The notes beneath the pieces were generated by a model. That model was not told the origin of the DNA and searched no databases. It was given only the letters and a program-made list of their open reading frames with translations. From contig NC_050477.1 in NCBI RefSeq assembly GCF_013373865.1, forward strand, positions 4,982,869-5,046,868: 64,000 nucleotides of DNA, read 5' to 3'. Shown piece after piece: positions 1 through 13,200 of this stretch (positions are counted from its first letter, which is position 1; the number at the start of each line of letters is the position of its first letter). Origin of the DNA: Monomorium pharaonis (Eukaryota > Arthropoda > Insecta > Hymenoptera > Formicidae). The position numbers and the translations under genes are program-made.

Positions 1-663
1 TGTCATGGGAACATTTTCATACAAAAATCCAAGAGAGTAATCGATATATACATCGTTATCTGTCGTAGGAGGAGTCGGTGGGCACCACATCTAAAAGAAA
101 ACTTAATTAATCATACTCTCTCTCTCTCTTTTTAAAGAATAAATTCAATAATTTTATTATCTTCCATAAAAATGCATATTGTTATTAACTGAGAATATTG
201 TATTTTTTTTCTCAAAAAATATACACACACACATACAACAGTGTAAATCAGAAATTTATTTTAAAAGATCAAATAAATGCAGCATACATTAAGATTAAAA
301 AAAGTATACGCGCACACGCACACACACACGCGTATATTTATTTAATCTTAATATATGCTGTACCTATTCGGCTTCCTAAAATAAATTCCTGATTTCATAT
401 CTGTCACAAAATCACAAAATTGTTCTTTGTTTAATTATGTACAAATAACAAAATTTAAAGAGATTAATAGGAAATTCGAAACGAAATCAAAGATTAACAA
501 AACATATCAATCATCATAATATAAATTATAAAATGTAATTAATGATGAATAAATAACAATGCGTCTTTTTTGTAATTTTTTAAGTTTGTATAATAAAGGT
601 ATTAAAAATATATTATTTTGCACTTACTGGCATTTGCTCCATTGTGTGTTTCGATAACCAAAT
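1..663 (-). CDS. domino: Domino A-form (EP400-like) 3' exons, partial
   Basis: Two small exons on the domino strand lie beyond the B-form stop. Exon 663-628 is 36 nt (acceptor cttccag, donor gtaagtgc). Exon 90-1 (acceptor ttcttttag) runs off the window. Both are phase 0. They encode IWLSKHTMEQMP, then MWCPPTPPTTDNDVYIDYSL and GFLYENVPMT. This resembles the segment after the ATPase in EP400, which reads roughly WTPPTPPQDDND followed by a short Leu/Tyr stretch, and the fly Domino-A form. They join in frame to the internal donor after residue 2051 (GREDAQNQ), giving an A-form intron of about 6.4 kb. The SANT domain expected in A forms would lie left of the window. The similarity is recalled from family knowledge, not searched. 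Confidence 0.75.
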
Positions 664-898
664 CTGGAAGATGTTAAAATTATACGTGAGATATAATGAG
701 ATGTATGAGAGAATCCTCACTCTCATATTAAGTCCGTCTCGCTATGAAGTCTGTATTCGTTAAATTTATGATATATTATCACGGTTTTATGTCTTTAACT
801 TTTCTATGCCTAACAGATCTGCTTTAAAATATTATTTTTAAATCACAAATAATATTAAAAATTAAATTTCCAATAACTAATACGTATGCATAACAAAA

Positions 899-899
<1 letters not shown>

Positions 900-930
<31 letters not shown>
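900..930. repeat. (TAA)n microsatellite
   Basis: About ten TAA/ATA units in a row, within the domino A-form intron. Confidence 0.9.
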
Positions 931-932
<2 letters not shown>

Positions 933-3625
933 TTTGAGACTGCAGAAAGACGGACTCGCGCGCGCGACAAGTAAATTTTAATAAATAATAAAAATAAAGA
1001 AAGAGAGAAAGGAGGGCGATACTATGTCCCGAAATATTTTCATTCATTTTTCTAAAGAGATTTAAGAAACATAAATTCATATAAATTCGAAAAACTTTAA
1101 ATTGAATAGTATAGAAATATGAAATTTTTCGTGTTATCCAATAAATTTTAATAAATCTTTAATTATAAATTTATCAAAACAAGTTTAAATATATTCAAAA
1201 TTTTTTATCTCACTTTTTTAAAGTTTTTGGTTCAAATTTAATTTGAGAAATCTCAAATTTTAAAAAATTGCAAAAAAATTAGTAACATATCCACAAAATT
1301 TTACTGAAATAACGTAAACTTAATTTGCCCAAAAATTCATTGCAAAAATGAAGGGTAAGATATCCGTAGACGCTCAAAGGTTCTCGTTCCTCTCGTTCTA
1401 AATGTTCTGAGAAAGAGTTCTTCACGATATATTCCTTTACATCTGTTACTGCGTCCTTTTTCTTATATTATATACGTATAAGAGGATGAGAGATACATAT
1501 ATAAAACATAAATGCATAAATAGACGCAGTAATACGTATAATGTATCTCACTCATGTGCCTGCTCATATCTTGCTGCGGACTCCAAGTTTGGAATGGCAA
1601 AGGCAGTGTTTTGGTGCCATTTTAATGGAACAATTTTATTGGAGCTCTTTTTCTCTTTTCTTTTTACGCGTGCTAAGATACATATTCTTCTCGAAAAATG
1701 TGCGGTCATGATAGCCTTGCCACACCAAACCGACATATCGAAAGAAAAAGAAAGTTTCTCATTCTTCGCGTTAAATCGCGATTAAATATAAACAAGCACA
1801 TTGAGCTGAGAATGATTTGACACCAAAACGGAACTGAACCTTTGATCGACTTGGAAACGCATCAAGAAATAAGGGTACACATTTCGATATAGTAAGGAAT
1901 ATTTCGTTTATTTTTTCTTCTTCGAACTCTCGCTCGATCATACAAAATACAGGCACGCAACTTAATTATTACTGTGTGTTTGTGTATGTGTGTGTATGTG
2001 GCGGAGGAGAGGGCAAGTGGAAAAGGCGAAGGGAGCATCCTTACGCATACACAATAATATACATAATGTATATTATACATACATATAATATGTATATATA
2101 ATATAAATAATCAGGTCATTATCCTGTGATTACGTAGCTTAAGGGGGCACAATTAAAATCTCTTGTGTTAGCCGATACTTTCTTGAATACCAAACAAGTA
2201 CCAACTAGAATCATATAACCGTCTCCCCCGCCCCACATTACTTAAAATAAATTATTATCATTATGAAACCTCCCTTCAAGTAAAATTCGAATCACTGTGA
2301 AATAGCGGAAATAGATCAAATGGAATTAAACTACTGCGCTTCGTCCTGTAGTCTTTATATTATTCTTTTTTTATCACGTTTCTTGACTCGTGATACCTGT
2401 CATATACGTGTATAAATTAGTTTTGTGACGCACTAAACAAGCGCACTAAAGAATCGCTTGACCGAAATCATTTCGGTTTACATTTCTAATATAATACACT
2501 CGTCTATTTTGCTCGTTTATATAAATCACTAGACATACAAGATTGAAAATCCACCTCTTGCTGCCAGCACTTTCTCATGCGGTTTAAAATAACGCAGAGA
2601 AAATAAAAAAGAAAGTTGAAAATAGTAGAAAGTGCAGCCAGCAGAAACGAATCCGCTGATATTTTTACAACAAATAAAGTAAATGAGATAAAGGGAGGAG
2701 GGAGGAGTGGGCAAGCCAGAGTACAATTTACAATGCTACAAATATTACACGTGTATTATCCGGTACAACCCGGAGGAAATAGATTGTTTATCGTAATTAT
2801 ATCGTGATTATGTACAGGGGGATGCGTACTCGTGTCCCACATTACCGCTGAATTATCTATTTGATTTTATTTCATTTCTCTCGTGTGACTTTTTTAATAT
2901 CAAATTTTCCTTATTTTTAATCTAATTTCACAAAGAACTTCCTTCAAAATTTTCCCTTTTTTGCATAAAAATTCTAATATTTTCTGCTTACGGAATTCAT
3001 CTCATATATAATTCTAGAGTTAATTTGAAGCTTTTCTAGCGTATGTTCTGTTTATAAAATTTTCTCTTTCATAAAAATCGCACGATTATTCTGTAGAGAG
3101 AATCAAGTAGCCATTGAACGATAAATATAGGATAAGTACGGGTACACGCATTATCAACGTGATTAATTGCAGGCGTTTCTAAAAACCAGGTTTAGATTCA
3201 TCTTTATCTCATGAAACTTCTTACTTTATGCGTCTTTCATTAGAATTCTCTCAATGTTTATTTTTAAATTAACTTAATAATTAAATAACAATTTCTCACA
3301 CTTATTTGTAACTTACATTTTGTTTCTCTAAAAGAAACAAGCTGATAAATAAATAGAAGCTCTAACAAATAATAACAAAACATGCAGTAAATTTATCTCA
3401 ATTAAAATATGCGAGAAGCATATTTTATATTATCATAAATTTTCAAAGAAAAAAGAAGAAAGATAAATTGTTCTTACAATTTTTATTAATTACCTTTTCT
3501 TAATCACAATTTTGTTTCAAAGACCGTTATTCATAGTCAATCCTCATACTTAAGACCATCTTAAATGTTATTTTAAGATGTCATCAATCAATCACAGAAC
3601 CATATTGGCATTTTGATATATTACT

Positions 3626-3740
3626 GAGAGGGTGTTTTACTTAACGCTCGCAATATTCTCGAAATTATTTCACCCTTGTTGTTATCAAATATTAAACAAG
3701 GATGCTCGCGAGCGTTGCGAGTGTCAAATAAAACGCTCTC
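3626..3740. repeat. 115-bp imperfect foldback, MITE-like
   Basis: The left end GAGAGGGTGTTTTACTTAAC is an imperfect inverted copy of the right end (reverse complement begins GAGAGCGTTTTATTTGACAC). Both arms continue with CTCGCAA-type sequence over about 32 bp. There is no coding capacity and no clear target duplication. It lies in domino B 3' UTR/A-form intron. Confidence 0.45.
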
Positions 3741-4230
3741 TATGATAGTCTTAAAATAAGAATCGACTATAAATATTGGCCACTAAATTTTTTTTCAAAA
3801 AAATTTTTTTCATACTTTCTATGCCATAAACTAATTATTTAATTTTTTTCTATATCTATACAAGATCTATTTTTTTTTCTAAATTTACATGTAAGTAAAC
3901 TTTCAATGTTATACCTAAAATCTTAAGAAAATTATCATTTTATATCTCTTACTTCTTTTCAATTATATATTGTAATGCACAAATATTGAAAAATGTGCAC
4001 ACATTTTCATTGATTTTACTACTGAAAGAATCTTAATAAAAGAAGCACCAAGATAAGAATATCACGCGACAAATGCTAAACCCTGCATCACGCACATAGT
4101 AGGCAGATTGAATAGCAGACGCAGTAGTAGAGTAATAACATTTGACTGATTTTGTCAAATAACAATTGTATTCCCGACCGAATAACTTGCGTTCTCGACA
4201 ACGATTACCACAATAATACTTCAGCGTGGC

Positions 4231-7200
4231 TCAAGATACTGTGGTACCTTTTAGTTTTTCGGATCGCGTTGTTGTAACAGAGGAGGAGGGCGAGGGAGAA
4301 ATCTGCGAAGAGCGAGATCTCCTCTGCGATGGATCTTCGTCGCTAACGTCGTTAGAGCCGTTTTCGTCTTCCAACGAGCTTGATACAGTTTTACAACGTT
4401 TCGTTTCCCTACGCAGTTTCTTGGATTTTACGTCAGACGAGTCACAGCTCTCATGATCGACTTCCTGCTGTTCTTTCAGTGAGTCTGATACTCGAGACAT
4501 GGAAAGTTCCTTGTCTTGGACCTTCATCTCGTAATTGACGTTGGGTTTAGATTGACCTGATGAGATCTTGCTACTATTATTTCTTGTGTCTATAGTGAGA
4601 AGGGCCACGACCTTGGCCGTTCTTTGAGGCTTCTCATAAGCCGACGAGTTTGCGATGTTTTCGCTCTCACTGCTCGTTGACGGGGTTCGTATCTGTTTGG
4701 CGGTCGTCCTAAGTGCGGAGGAAGAGGAAGATGACAATGGCGATGATAGTGACTTTGCCGAGAGAGCGGAACTCAAGAGCAATCCTGAGCGCGTCACTCT
4801 AGATACTTGTTCGTTGTTATGACTAAGCGGTATATTGGGTCGGGGTGTGTCTGGCCGCCGTTTCGCTGAGACCACCGTAATCGTCATTGGAATCTCTTTT
4901 GAATCTGATTTTATAGGCGGTAGCGATTTATTATGTCTAAACGGCATTGGAGAGCTGAACAGGCCATTATCCTGGCACTGCTTCGAATTCCGAGTCGTGT
5001 ATTTTTCGACTCGACTGGGCAATATTGCATCGATTCTCGCGGGAAAATTCACAGTTGTAGATCTCGTGATTGGTCGCGGAAGAGGAGTGTCTGGTCTTCG
5101 TCTCGGTGTCAGTTTCGGTAAATTTTGTGTCGTCTCATCATTGCTAACTGAAGGTGGAAGCGGAGGCGTCCACGAGTGACTTGTCGAACGTGTGATTCTA
5201 CTCTGTTCCGCAACTAAATGCTGAGAATTGTCTGTTTTTCGCGTTACTTGGCCCGTTATTTTCATTTGCGAACCATTTTTATTCTCCGATATCGAATCGA
5301 TCTTGTCGTTCATCAGTTGCATGTTATTTTCCTCTATATGATTAATAGTTGAGGGAATTTTTGAGCTACGAGTTGTTACGCTTCGTTGAACCATGCTGTC
5401 CACTTTTCGTATTTTCGATTTGGGTTCGTTTAAATTAAATTCGCTTTTTACCATAGGCATTAAAAAGTCGGTCGCGTTTGACACCATATCGCTTATTTCT
5501 TTTTCCGATATTTGTGTATCTAAATTTTCGCTTTTCGAATTAAATCTCTGACCAGACTTTTGCGTCGCGGATATTGCCGACTCGACGTCATCATTAGCTT
5601 CATCGCAATTATCTTTATCTTTATCCTCGATCGCGTTATCATAAGGTTCGTCAGTACTTATATTAGTCTTGGAATTTTTCGGTACAGTGGAAACACGGGA
5701 TATCGGGACTGGTTTAGAGATTGTGTCAGCCGCGTCAGGACTTCCGTTTCGCAATGTTTTCGATCGTAAAAGAGGAACTGAAGAACGATTCGAAGGTGAC
5801 TCAACGCTTTTATCTGACTCTTTCGGCGCAACCAATTTCCCTCGCACATTGTTACACAAAGAATTGACCGATGTGCTGAATTCCGATTTGGGCTTGGCTA
5901 TCGTAGTCTCTTTCGAGCGCTTCAAGGACGCATCTGGCTGTACTGTGCCCGAAGAAGATCGAGAATCCTTCGCACTGACATTTACATCGAGATTCTCTGC
6001 ATCCTCGTTACGATTTATCTCGGGTTCGAGCTTCTTGTAGGTCGTGGACAATACTTTATGCGAACACCGCATCACCTGAACGGAACAGACTAAATTAGTA
6101 CCGTTTGTCAGTTTCTCGTCATTCTTTTCTTTTTCTTTTTTAACACTTTGTCCATCCATTGCGTCACTAGAGATCAATTCCGACGTTTTCGTTTGGTTCG
6201 ACTGCGCTTTGACAACTGATGTCGAAGAATCTACATAATCGTCGATTGATCGCTCCGCATTAGAATCGGCAATATATCGCTTCACACTATTCGAATTGAT
6301 CAAGGACGACGCGAGATTCGGATCTCGTTTGTTCTTCGATAAACCTCGATCAACTTCCGTCTCAATAATCTCAGTCTTTAAATTCTGATCAGAATTGGAA
6401 ACCTTGGTGTTCGTATTGATTCGAATGGTTTTTTTACGACAAGTGTCAACTGATGACGGCGAAGAGGTTTCCTCGGACTTCGCGCGATGAAATTTCTTAC
6501 GCTGCCGGCGAAAATTTGGCTTTACACCAGGTAAGATCGGGCTCACGTCTAGGGTCCAAAGATTGATTTGAACATTTCCACGAGATCTGGTACGTGGACT
6601 GTTCAAATCAAAATGATTCCGTGTGCAGGACCCAGAACCCGCTAGGCGACCCTTTCGTCTTGAGAAACCTCCTCCTCGCTCGGAATTGTCACGATTATTC
6701 GCTCTCCCATCCTCGTTTCCTTCACCAGCCTCCTCTTCATCGCTCTCTTCTTTTTCTCCACTTTCCCCTTCGTCATCTTCTCCTTCCTCCTCTTCGCCCT
6801 CATCCCCTTGACTTTGACTTTCCGTATGACTCGATTCTTCATCAAGACTATCCTCAACCACATCCTCCTGCGATTCTGAATCTGATTCTGATTCCGTGCT
6901 AGTAGTCTCGTTTTCGCTCTCCGACGAAAACTCACGCACGCGTCTCTTTCTACTACCGCCACGTCTACGCAAACTTCTTCTACTCGGTACTATTAATCTC
7001 TTACTAACTAATCGCCTGGAACCGCCTTTGGCGGTAGTGCTATTAACCTGATTCTGCGCATCCTCGCGGCCAAACGTCAGCGGCTTCTCGTCGTCGTCAG
7101 CAAGCCGCATGCGTCGTTCCTCCTCCTCGCGTAGCGCCCGCAACCGATCCAGCTCCCACTCCTTTTTCTGTTCTTCGAGCTCCCGTTCGGCTGCGGCCAA

Positions 7201-10200
7201 TTGTGCTGCGGAGAACGCACCTTCGGACTCCTCAACAAATTTCATCGCGTATCGCTCAATTGGAGTCAGCTAAATAAAAAATTCATTATAACAAAATTAT
7301 TAATCAAAAAGTTAACGAAAAAATTGTTTTACAAGCGACATAAGAATTAAATAATATAATCAACAAAGTAAGAAAGAAAACTAAATTAATTTAACTAATC
7401 CAGTAAATCGACGTAATTTTTAAAATGTTTAACCAACCTGAGAAATCAGATTTTGAACATCCTGTTCTGCCTTGCTGACCTGCGTGTCGTCTTTGTCAGC
7501 TTCCTCCAGGGGAATGTTCTCATCGAACTCGGCAAGATCGGCAACAGCTTCCGCTTTTGCTGTCTTCGCAGCCTGAACATCAAGATCTTCTTCAACAGCT
7601 GCGAGAGCGCTTTCAAGAGCGCCCATTGCTGTTTTCTCTTCCGTATGCTGTCCAGAAAGAACACCTTGAAATGTTCCTGCTGTCACATCCTTATTCCAGG
7701 CTTTCTCTCGATCCCGATTTTGCTCGAGCACTTCAGCCATTCGCGTTGACGCATCGTTTTCCGTTTGATCAATGTTAAATAGATCTTGAATAGTAGACTG
7801 CAAGTAATCTTATCGTTAAATAATATACAAAAAATTAACTCAAATAATGCTCAAAAAACATTTCGTTTTCAGGTATTATATCGATCCAAATACTGTAGGA
7901 TACTTTGTAAACCAAAACATTTTGTAACAAATATCATGTATTTTGTTGAGCTTGAAATATGAATAACATAATTAAAAATAATTTAAATTAATAAGCTAAA
8001 TAAATTTCTTCAGTAATTTTATATTTCTTATAAGTGACAAAAAATTGTCTATAATAAATGCATCACAAGTAATATAATGGTATAAAGTTACTCAAATTCT
8101 CCTGATCACTTACGCTTTTGAAGTACGCCGTAGTAAAATTGCCGCCTTCAATAGCAAGATCTCCTAGCAATCGTTTCTGGTTCGCTTTCTTTAGAATATT
8201 CTCTTCAACAGTCTTTTCACTAACTAATCTGTAATATAATTATAATTACGCATAATCTTACAATCATTTGAGTACAATTCAAGTCTTTTCTTCACAAGTT
8301 TTAATAGATTATTTTTATTACGATTTATTATAATTTTTATATAATAATTTTTGATACAATAATATAATTACATATTTTTATATTAATAAAATATGAAAAG
8401 TTATTAAAAATGATTTCTTCTATTATATATTTATATCTTTATTTGCTCCACGTACCTATAGATATGTACGTCCCGCGTTTGTCCTATTCTGTGACATCTG
8501 TCTTGTGCCTGAGCATCCATCGTAGGATTCCAATCGCTATCATAGAATATTACAGTGTCCGCGCCTGTCAGATTCACGCCAACACCACCAGATCTTGTCG
8601 ATAGGATAAAACAAAATATTCGCTTGTCTCCATTGAACCTCTCCATTAAAACCTGTACATCAAATCATCATCCTTACTAATATCCATTCACATTGTTTTT
8701 ATTTAATCTTACAAGATATTTGCATATATAGAATTGCTTACATTTCTTGTCACACTTCTAAATTTAACCGTTATGTAAACTTTAGTAAAAAAATTGATAT
8801 CCTCTCAATAATCGTATTAAAAATTCCAAACGTCAACAATTAAATACTGTTGTAATGAATTGCAATATTATAGTATCTTGTTAGTAAATCAAATTACCTG
8901 ACGTTGATCCACTCTGGTAGTGCCATCCAGTCGCAGATAAATATGCCCGTGAAAATTCAAAAAGGCTTCTAATACGTCCAGCATTCTGGTCATTTGCGTG
9001 AATATAAGAACCCGGTGATTTTCGGATTTCAGTTTTCTCAATAGATGATCCAGCGACTGCAACTTGCCGCAGTCGTATTGAATCAGTCTGGGATCGGGAA
9101 ACTGTGTAAGCATGAGGCTTGAAATTGGATGGAACAAGGACAATTTCGGCGACAGTTGCTGCTGTAAATCAGTCCATAGACGACGCGCATTCCATAGTTT
9201 ATGCGGCGACGGATGAGATACGTGAAACCGAGGCACTGGTGCCCGGACAGCTGGCACGTAGATTACAAATCTGCATGTACATTAAAAAACAAACAAAAAA
9301 AAAACTTTAACTTTGAAATAGATAATTATCTAAACAAATTTCTTTTTCGCTTAATTTCAAAGAGTGTTATCATTTCAATAAAACTTTAAAATTTTAAACT
9401 GCTAGAATATTTAATATTGAAAATCAAGAAAAAAATTATTTTATATATATTGATTATATTTATAAATTAGATATTAACCTTTCGAAAACCTCTTTAAATT
9501 CTTCAACAATCTGTTCCGTGCTCTTGATAGCTTCTGCCAACGCTTCTGTGCGTGAAAAAAACTCTTTCCGAGTGTGAATATTCTCCTTAGATGTCGTACA
9601 ATGTACCCAACCATTGTGCCAACGACAGGCTGTCGTAGGCTTGCCAATTCTCAAAGCCATAAAAAGATCTTCACCGTAAAGCGGGCACGCCGCACATCTT
9701 CGTTCGTTGACATTTGCTAAAAGATGCAATTTAGTTTGTCTCCTCTGTCTCCTTTCTTCTTCTAATTGCGGCTGTAAGATGATTAAAATCTCGGTTAATT
9801 AAATAAGAACAAAATAATTAAAATTTTAATGCAAAATTTATTAAACAAGATTAAAAGTTCATTTTTTGTCAAAGGTAAAAAAAAACAATTAAAATATCGA
9901 ATCAGTTCAAGTAAAGCTTGATATAAATTTTTTTCGTGAATTAAATTATCAGATTTTCCAATTATCTCTGAAAAAGTTTAACTTATTGATATATCTGACA
10001 TGTAACTACCAAATAAAATTCGGATTTGGGTTCCTCTTTGTTCTGTGCTTTCGCGACTTCCTTTTGAGCCTGTCTGGTAACTATACTACGTATCGATTGC
10101 GGTTGTTGCTGACTGACTATCTGTTGGCCATTGTTTCCGCTTGGTGATTGCGAGGCAGTTACATTCAAAGGAGGTACTCTCATGACGGGTCGACCGCTTG

Positions 10201-13200
10201 GCGTTGTCACTACTCCACTAACGACCTTGTTCACCGTTGTGGCACCCGATGTGGACAGACCCATCAGTGATTTAGATAACACCGTAAAACGTGGTGTGCT
10301 TGATGTCATGACTGGAAAAGAAACTATCAGTACAAAATGTGTTACTTCTTTTTTTTATCCATTTGTCAATGCCAACAAGCTTTTAAGTCTTATTTCCACA
10401 GTGTTAGAAATCGAGTTCTTGAATTAATTTCTAGCATCGTGAATGTAAAGTTTTACTAAGTTTACAAAGAAAAATAGTAAAAAATGTAAGCAAATTGCAA
10501 AAACAAACCTGTATTAGTGTTCTGTTGACTCGGCGTCAAAATGAAGTGTCTACCAGTAGAAGTTTGAACCAGTTGCGCAAAACCAGGCACTGCTATTCTT
10601 TGGACGGAATCGCCTTGTTTGACCGTGACGGTTTGCGTTGCCAGTCGTTGAATGCCATCTCTGATGTTAGCATTTCCCACTGTAATTCTTTGCGCGTTCG
10701 TCGACGCCGTGGTTGATGTTACGGTGGTACTTTGCGGATTGTGTCCCAATGTTGCCACAGGAATAGCTATTTTTTGAAAATTTACAATTTATAATTTTTA
10801 TATAAATATATTTTTAGTATGTTTAAAATAATAAAGAAATGTTCTAAAACTCTTGAGTTTCAAATATTTTATATATTTTATGGTTAATTTTGCTATTACT
10901 TATACAAAAATAAAATTTTCTTAATTTTTGTCAAATACTCAAACTTTAAAAAATTGTAAACACAAAATACAGCACATAATAAATATAGCAAATATGTGCA
11001 TCCAAATATATGCAATTTGCTTCAAGAAATTAATTTTTTTACAAATGTGTCCTTAGTTCTAGAATGCTTATAAACGGTAAGATTATAAACAAGCTGGCCC
11101 AAGGAGCAATTAATCTAGCATCACTGCAAAAGAAATTGTCTGGTGAGAAACTCACAGCGACAGTTACTGATCTATGATGCATAAATAAAATGATATAAAA
11201 TTTAATAAACGATATGTTCGGCTGTATCATAATATTATAGATACAAATTTCGAGAATGTATTACAAGTTAAAAAATTAAGAAATCCATTTCAATGTAAAA
11301 CGTTTTTTATTATCAAAGTTGTGCGCTTACCTTTTACACTACCTTGATGCGGCACTAGTTGCAGAGAATAACCTTGCAGTTGTTGACCACTCGCGACTCT
11401 CAATGTAACCCCTGAGACTAATAGTTATTGCTTTAACTTTAATCATATCAATTAAATCAGTCAATTAAAAAAAAGTAAAGTTACTCATTAAAAATTTGCT
11501 TAATACAATCGGATGCATTAATGGTATTTAAATTTGTATTCACAAAGATACAATCTAACAATTTTTTGTCAATATAAAGCAGTTAAATAAATTTAATAAT
11601 GTAAATGTGAAGAGATACTTCCTTAACATTATAAAGAACTTTAATTCTATTTTATTAATCTAAATATAAATTTTAATGGATTCTTTTGCATCTTTAATTA
11701 CAGCTAATAAAAATAGTTTTTAAACGTAAAATTATAAGCAAAAATTAAATTGCATCATACATAATATTAATAATCCTGTTAAAATCCTCCCCTCGTAGCC
11801 CGGGATAAGGTTTTCTCATGTTTCTTCACAATAAATTCCATGTATTCAATTGCGTTAATTCTTTCATGACTAAGTAAAAACACTTTTGTTTATAGTATTA
11901 GATATGTCTTTACATAATTCACAATTATGTAAAAAAACAAAGTTGTTTTCTTCTTATTTTATAGTCAATGCATTTATTAATTCTAACGATCTTAGCATGT
12001 ATCTATGTAATAAATACACTATATTTCTTGCTTTTATAAAAATAATAATAGCATAATTATTGCTATTTAAACTTTTTAATATCTATATCTATTTTAATCA
12101 CAGATCATTATTTCTCTATTAATAATGAATTGGTCATGAAAGTGTTAATGACTAACCCGATAAGATGATAGCCTGAACCTACCTTGTCCCGGACCACTCT
12201 GGCTGGTATTTAATGACTTTATCAAGGGAGACGTACCCACTCTTGGCGTGGGTAATACGCCAGCCAGATGTTTTATCCTGGTCTGCGCTTGTTGTTGTTG
12301 TTGCTGTTGTGGCTTCGCTTGATTCGATAATCTAACGTTAATCTTAATACGACCAGATGGACATCTCGGCGCTGGTTCCGGTTGACTATCTATTTCTTCT
12401 ATAAGTTTTCTGGGCGTCCGCAGACGATTTATTCTATGCGCAACGAAAGCAGTGAGTGTCACCTCTAGATCTAACAGCAAAAGGTTCAAGCTAGACAGTT
12501 GGATGTGCTGTAAAGTCAAAACCACAATTCACAAAGATCAAATAAGTTGATCAATTTCAATATATAATCAATAAATCAAATAAAAGCACTTGAAAACAGA
12601 ATCATTTTACCTTAAAAGGATCGTAATCGAGCGCGTTCCAGACTAACGAAGCGGTCACGAATTCGATTGCTTCCATTTGAAATGGCGAAACGGTCGGTCG
12701 CACTTCGAACAAGTTTGGATGATTACACACCTTCCGTAATTGCATTAATACGTTAATTACACTTAACAGATTCCCGCTGGCGAGCGTTTCCTTCGTTCTA
12801 TATAAACAATATAAATCATAATTAAATACAAGTAATAAATATACTAATATTTCAACACAAAAGAAATAAAAAATCTAATAAAAACATTAAATTTTAAATA
12901 AAAGTAAATTTCCAAACAAAAAATTTTTTATTTATAACATTAAAAAATTACTTACTTGGCTCTCGACATAAAATCATCATACAAAAATCTTTGACGCTTT
13001 GATAAACGGCACATGACCACATGCTCATATTTCTTCGGTAATTGCTTTTCCACTTCAGTTTTCAATCGTCTTAAAAGAAATGGCCGCAACACCTACGAAG
13101 AATTATTTATTAAATATTAGATGTATTATATGTATAACAAACGAATCTATGTGTATATATTTTTATGTTAAATAAAATTTAAAAATTTCTTCGATAATGT

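Larger units (their letters stand above)
664..4230 (-). other. Domino B 3' UTR and part of the A-form intron
   Basis: No coding exon was recognised here. The stretch follows the B-form stop and must hold its 3' UTR and poly(A) site. The same bases are intronic for the A form. It contains a (TAA)n run near 900, a (TG)n run near 1975, a foldback element at 3626-3740, and a moderately GC-rich patch at 1380-1820 with no supported reading frame. Confidence 0.5.

Noticed and set aside
4835..5179. Plus-strand open frame of 114 codons
   Set aside because: It is antisense to the domino B last exon, whose in-frame, spliced model is firm. The frame is a by-product of Ser/Arg codons.
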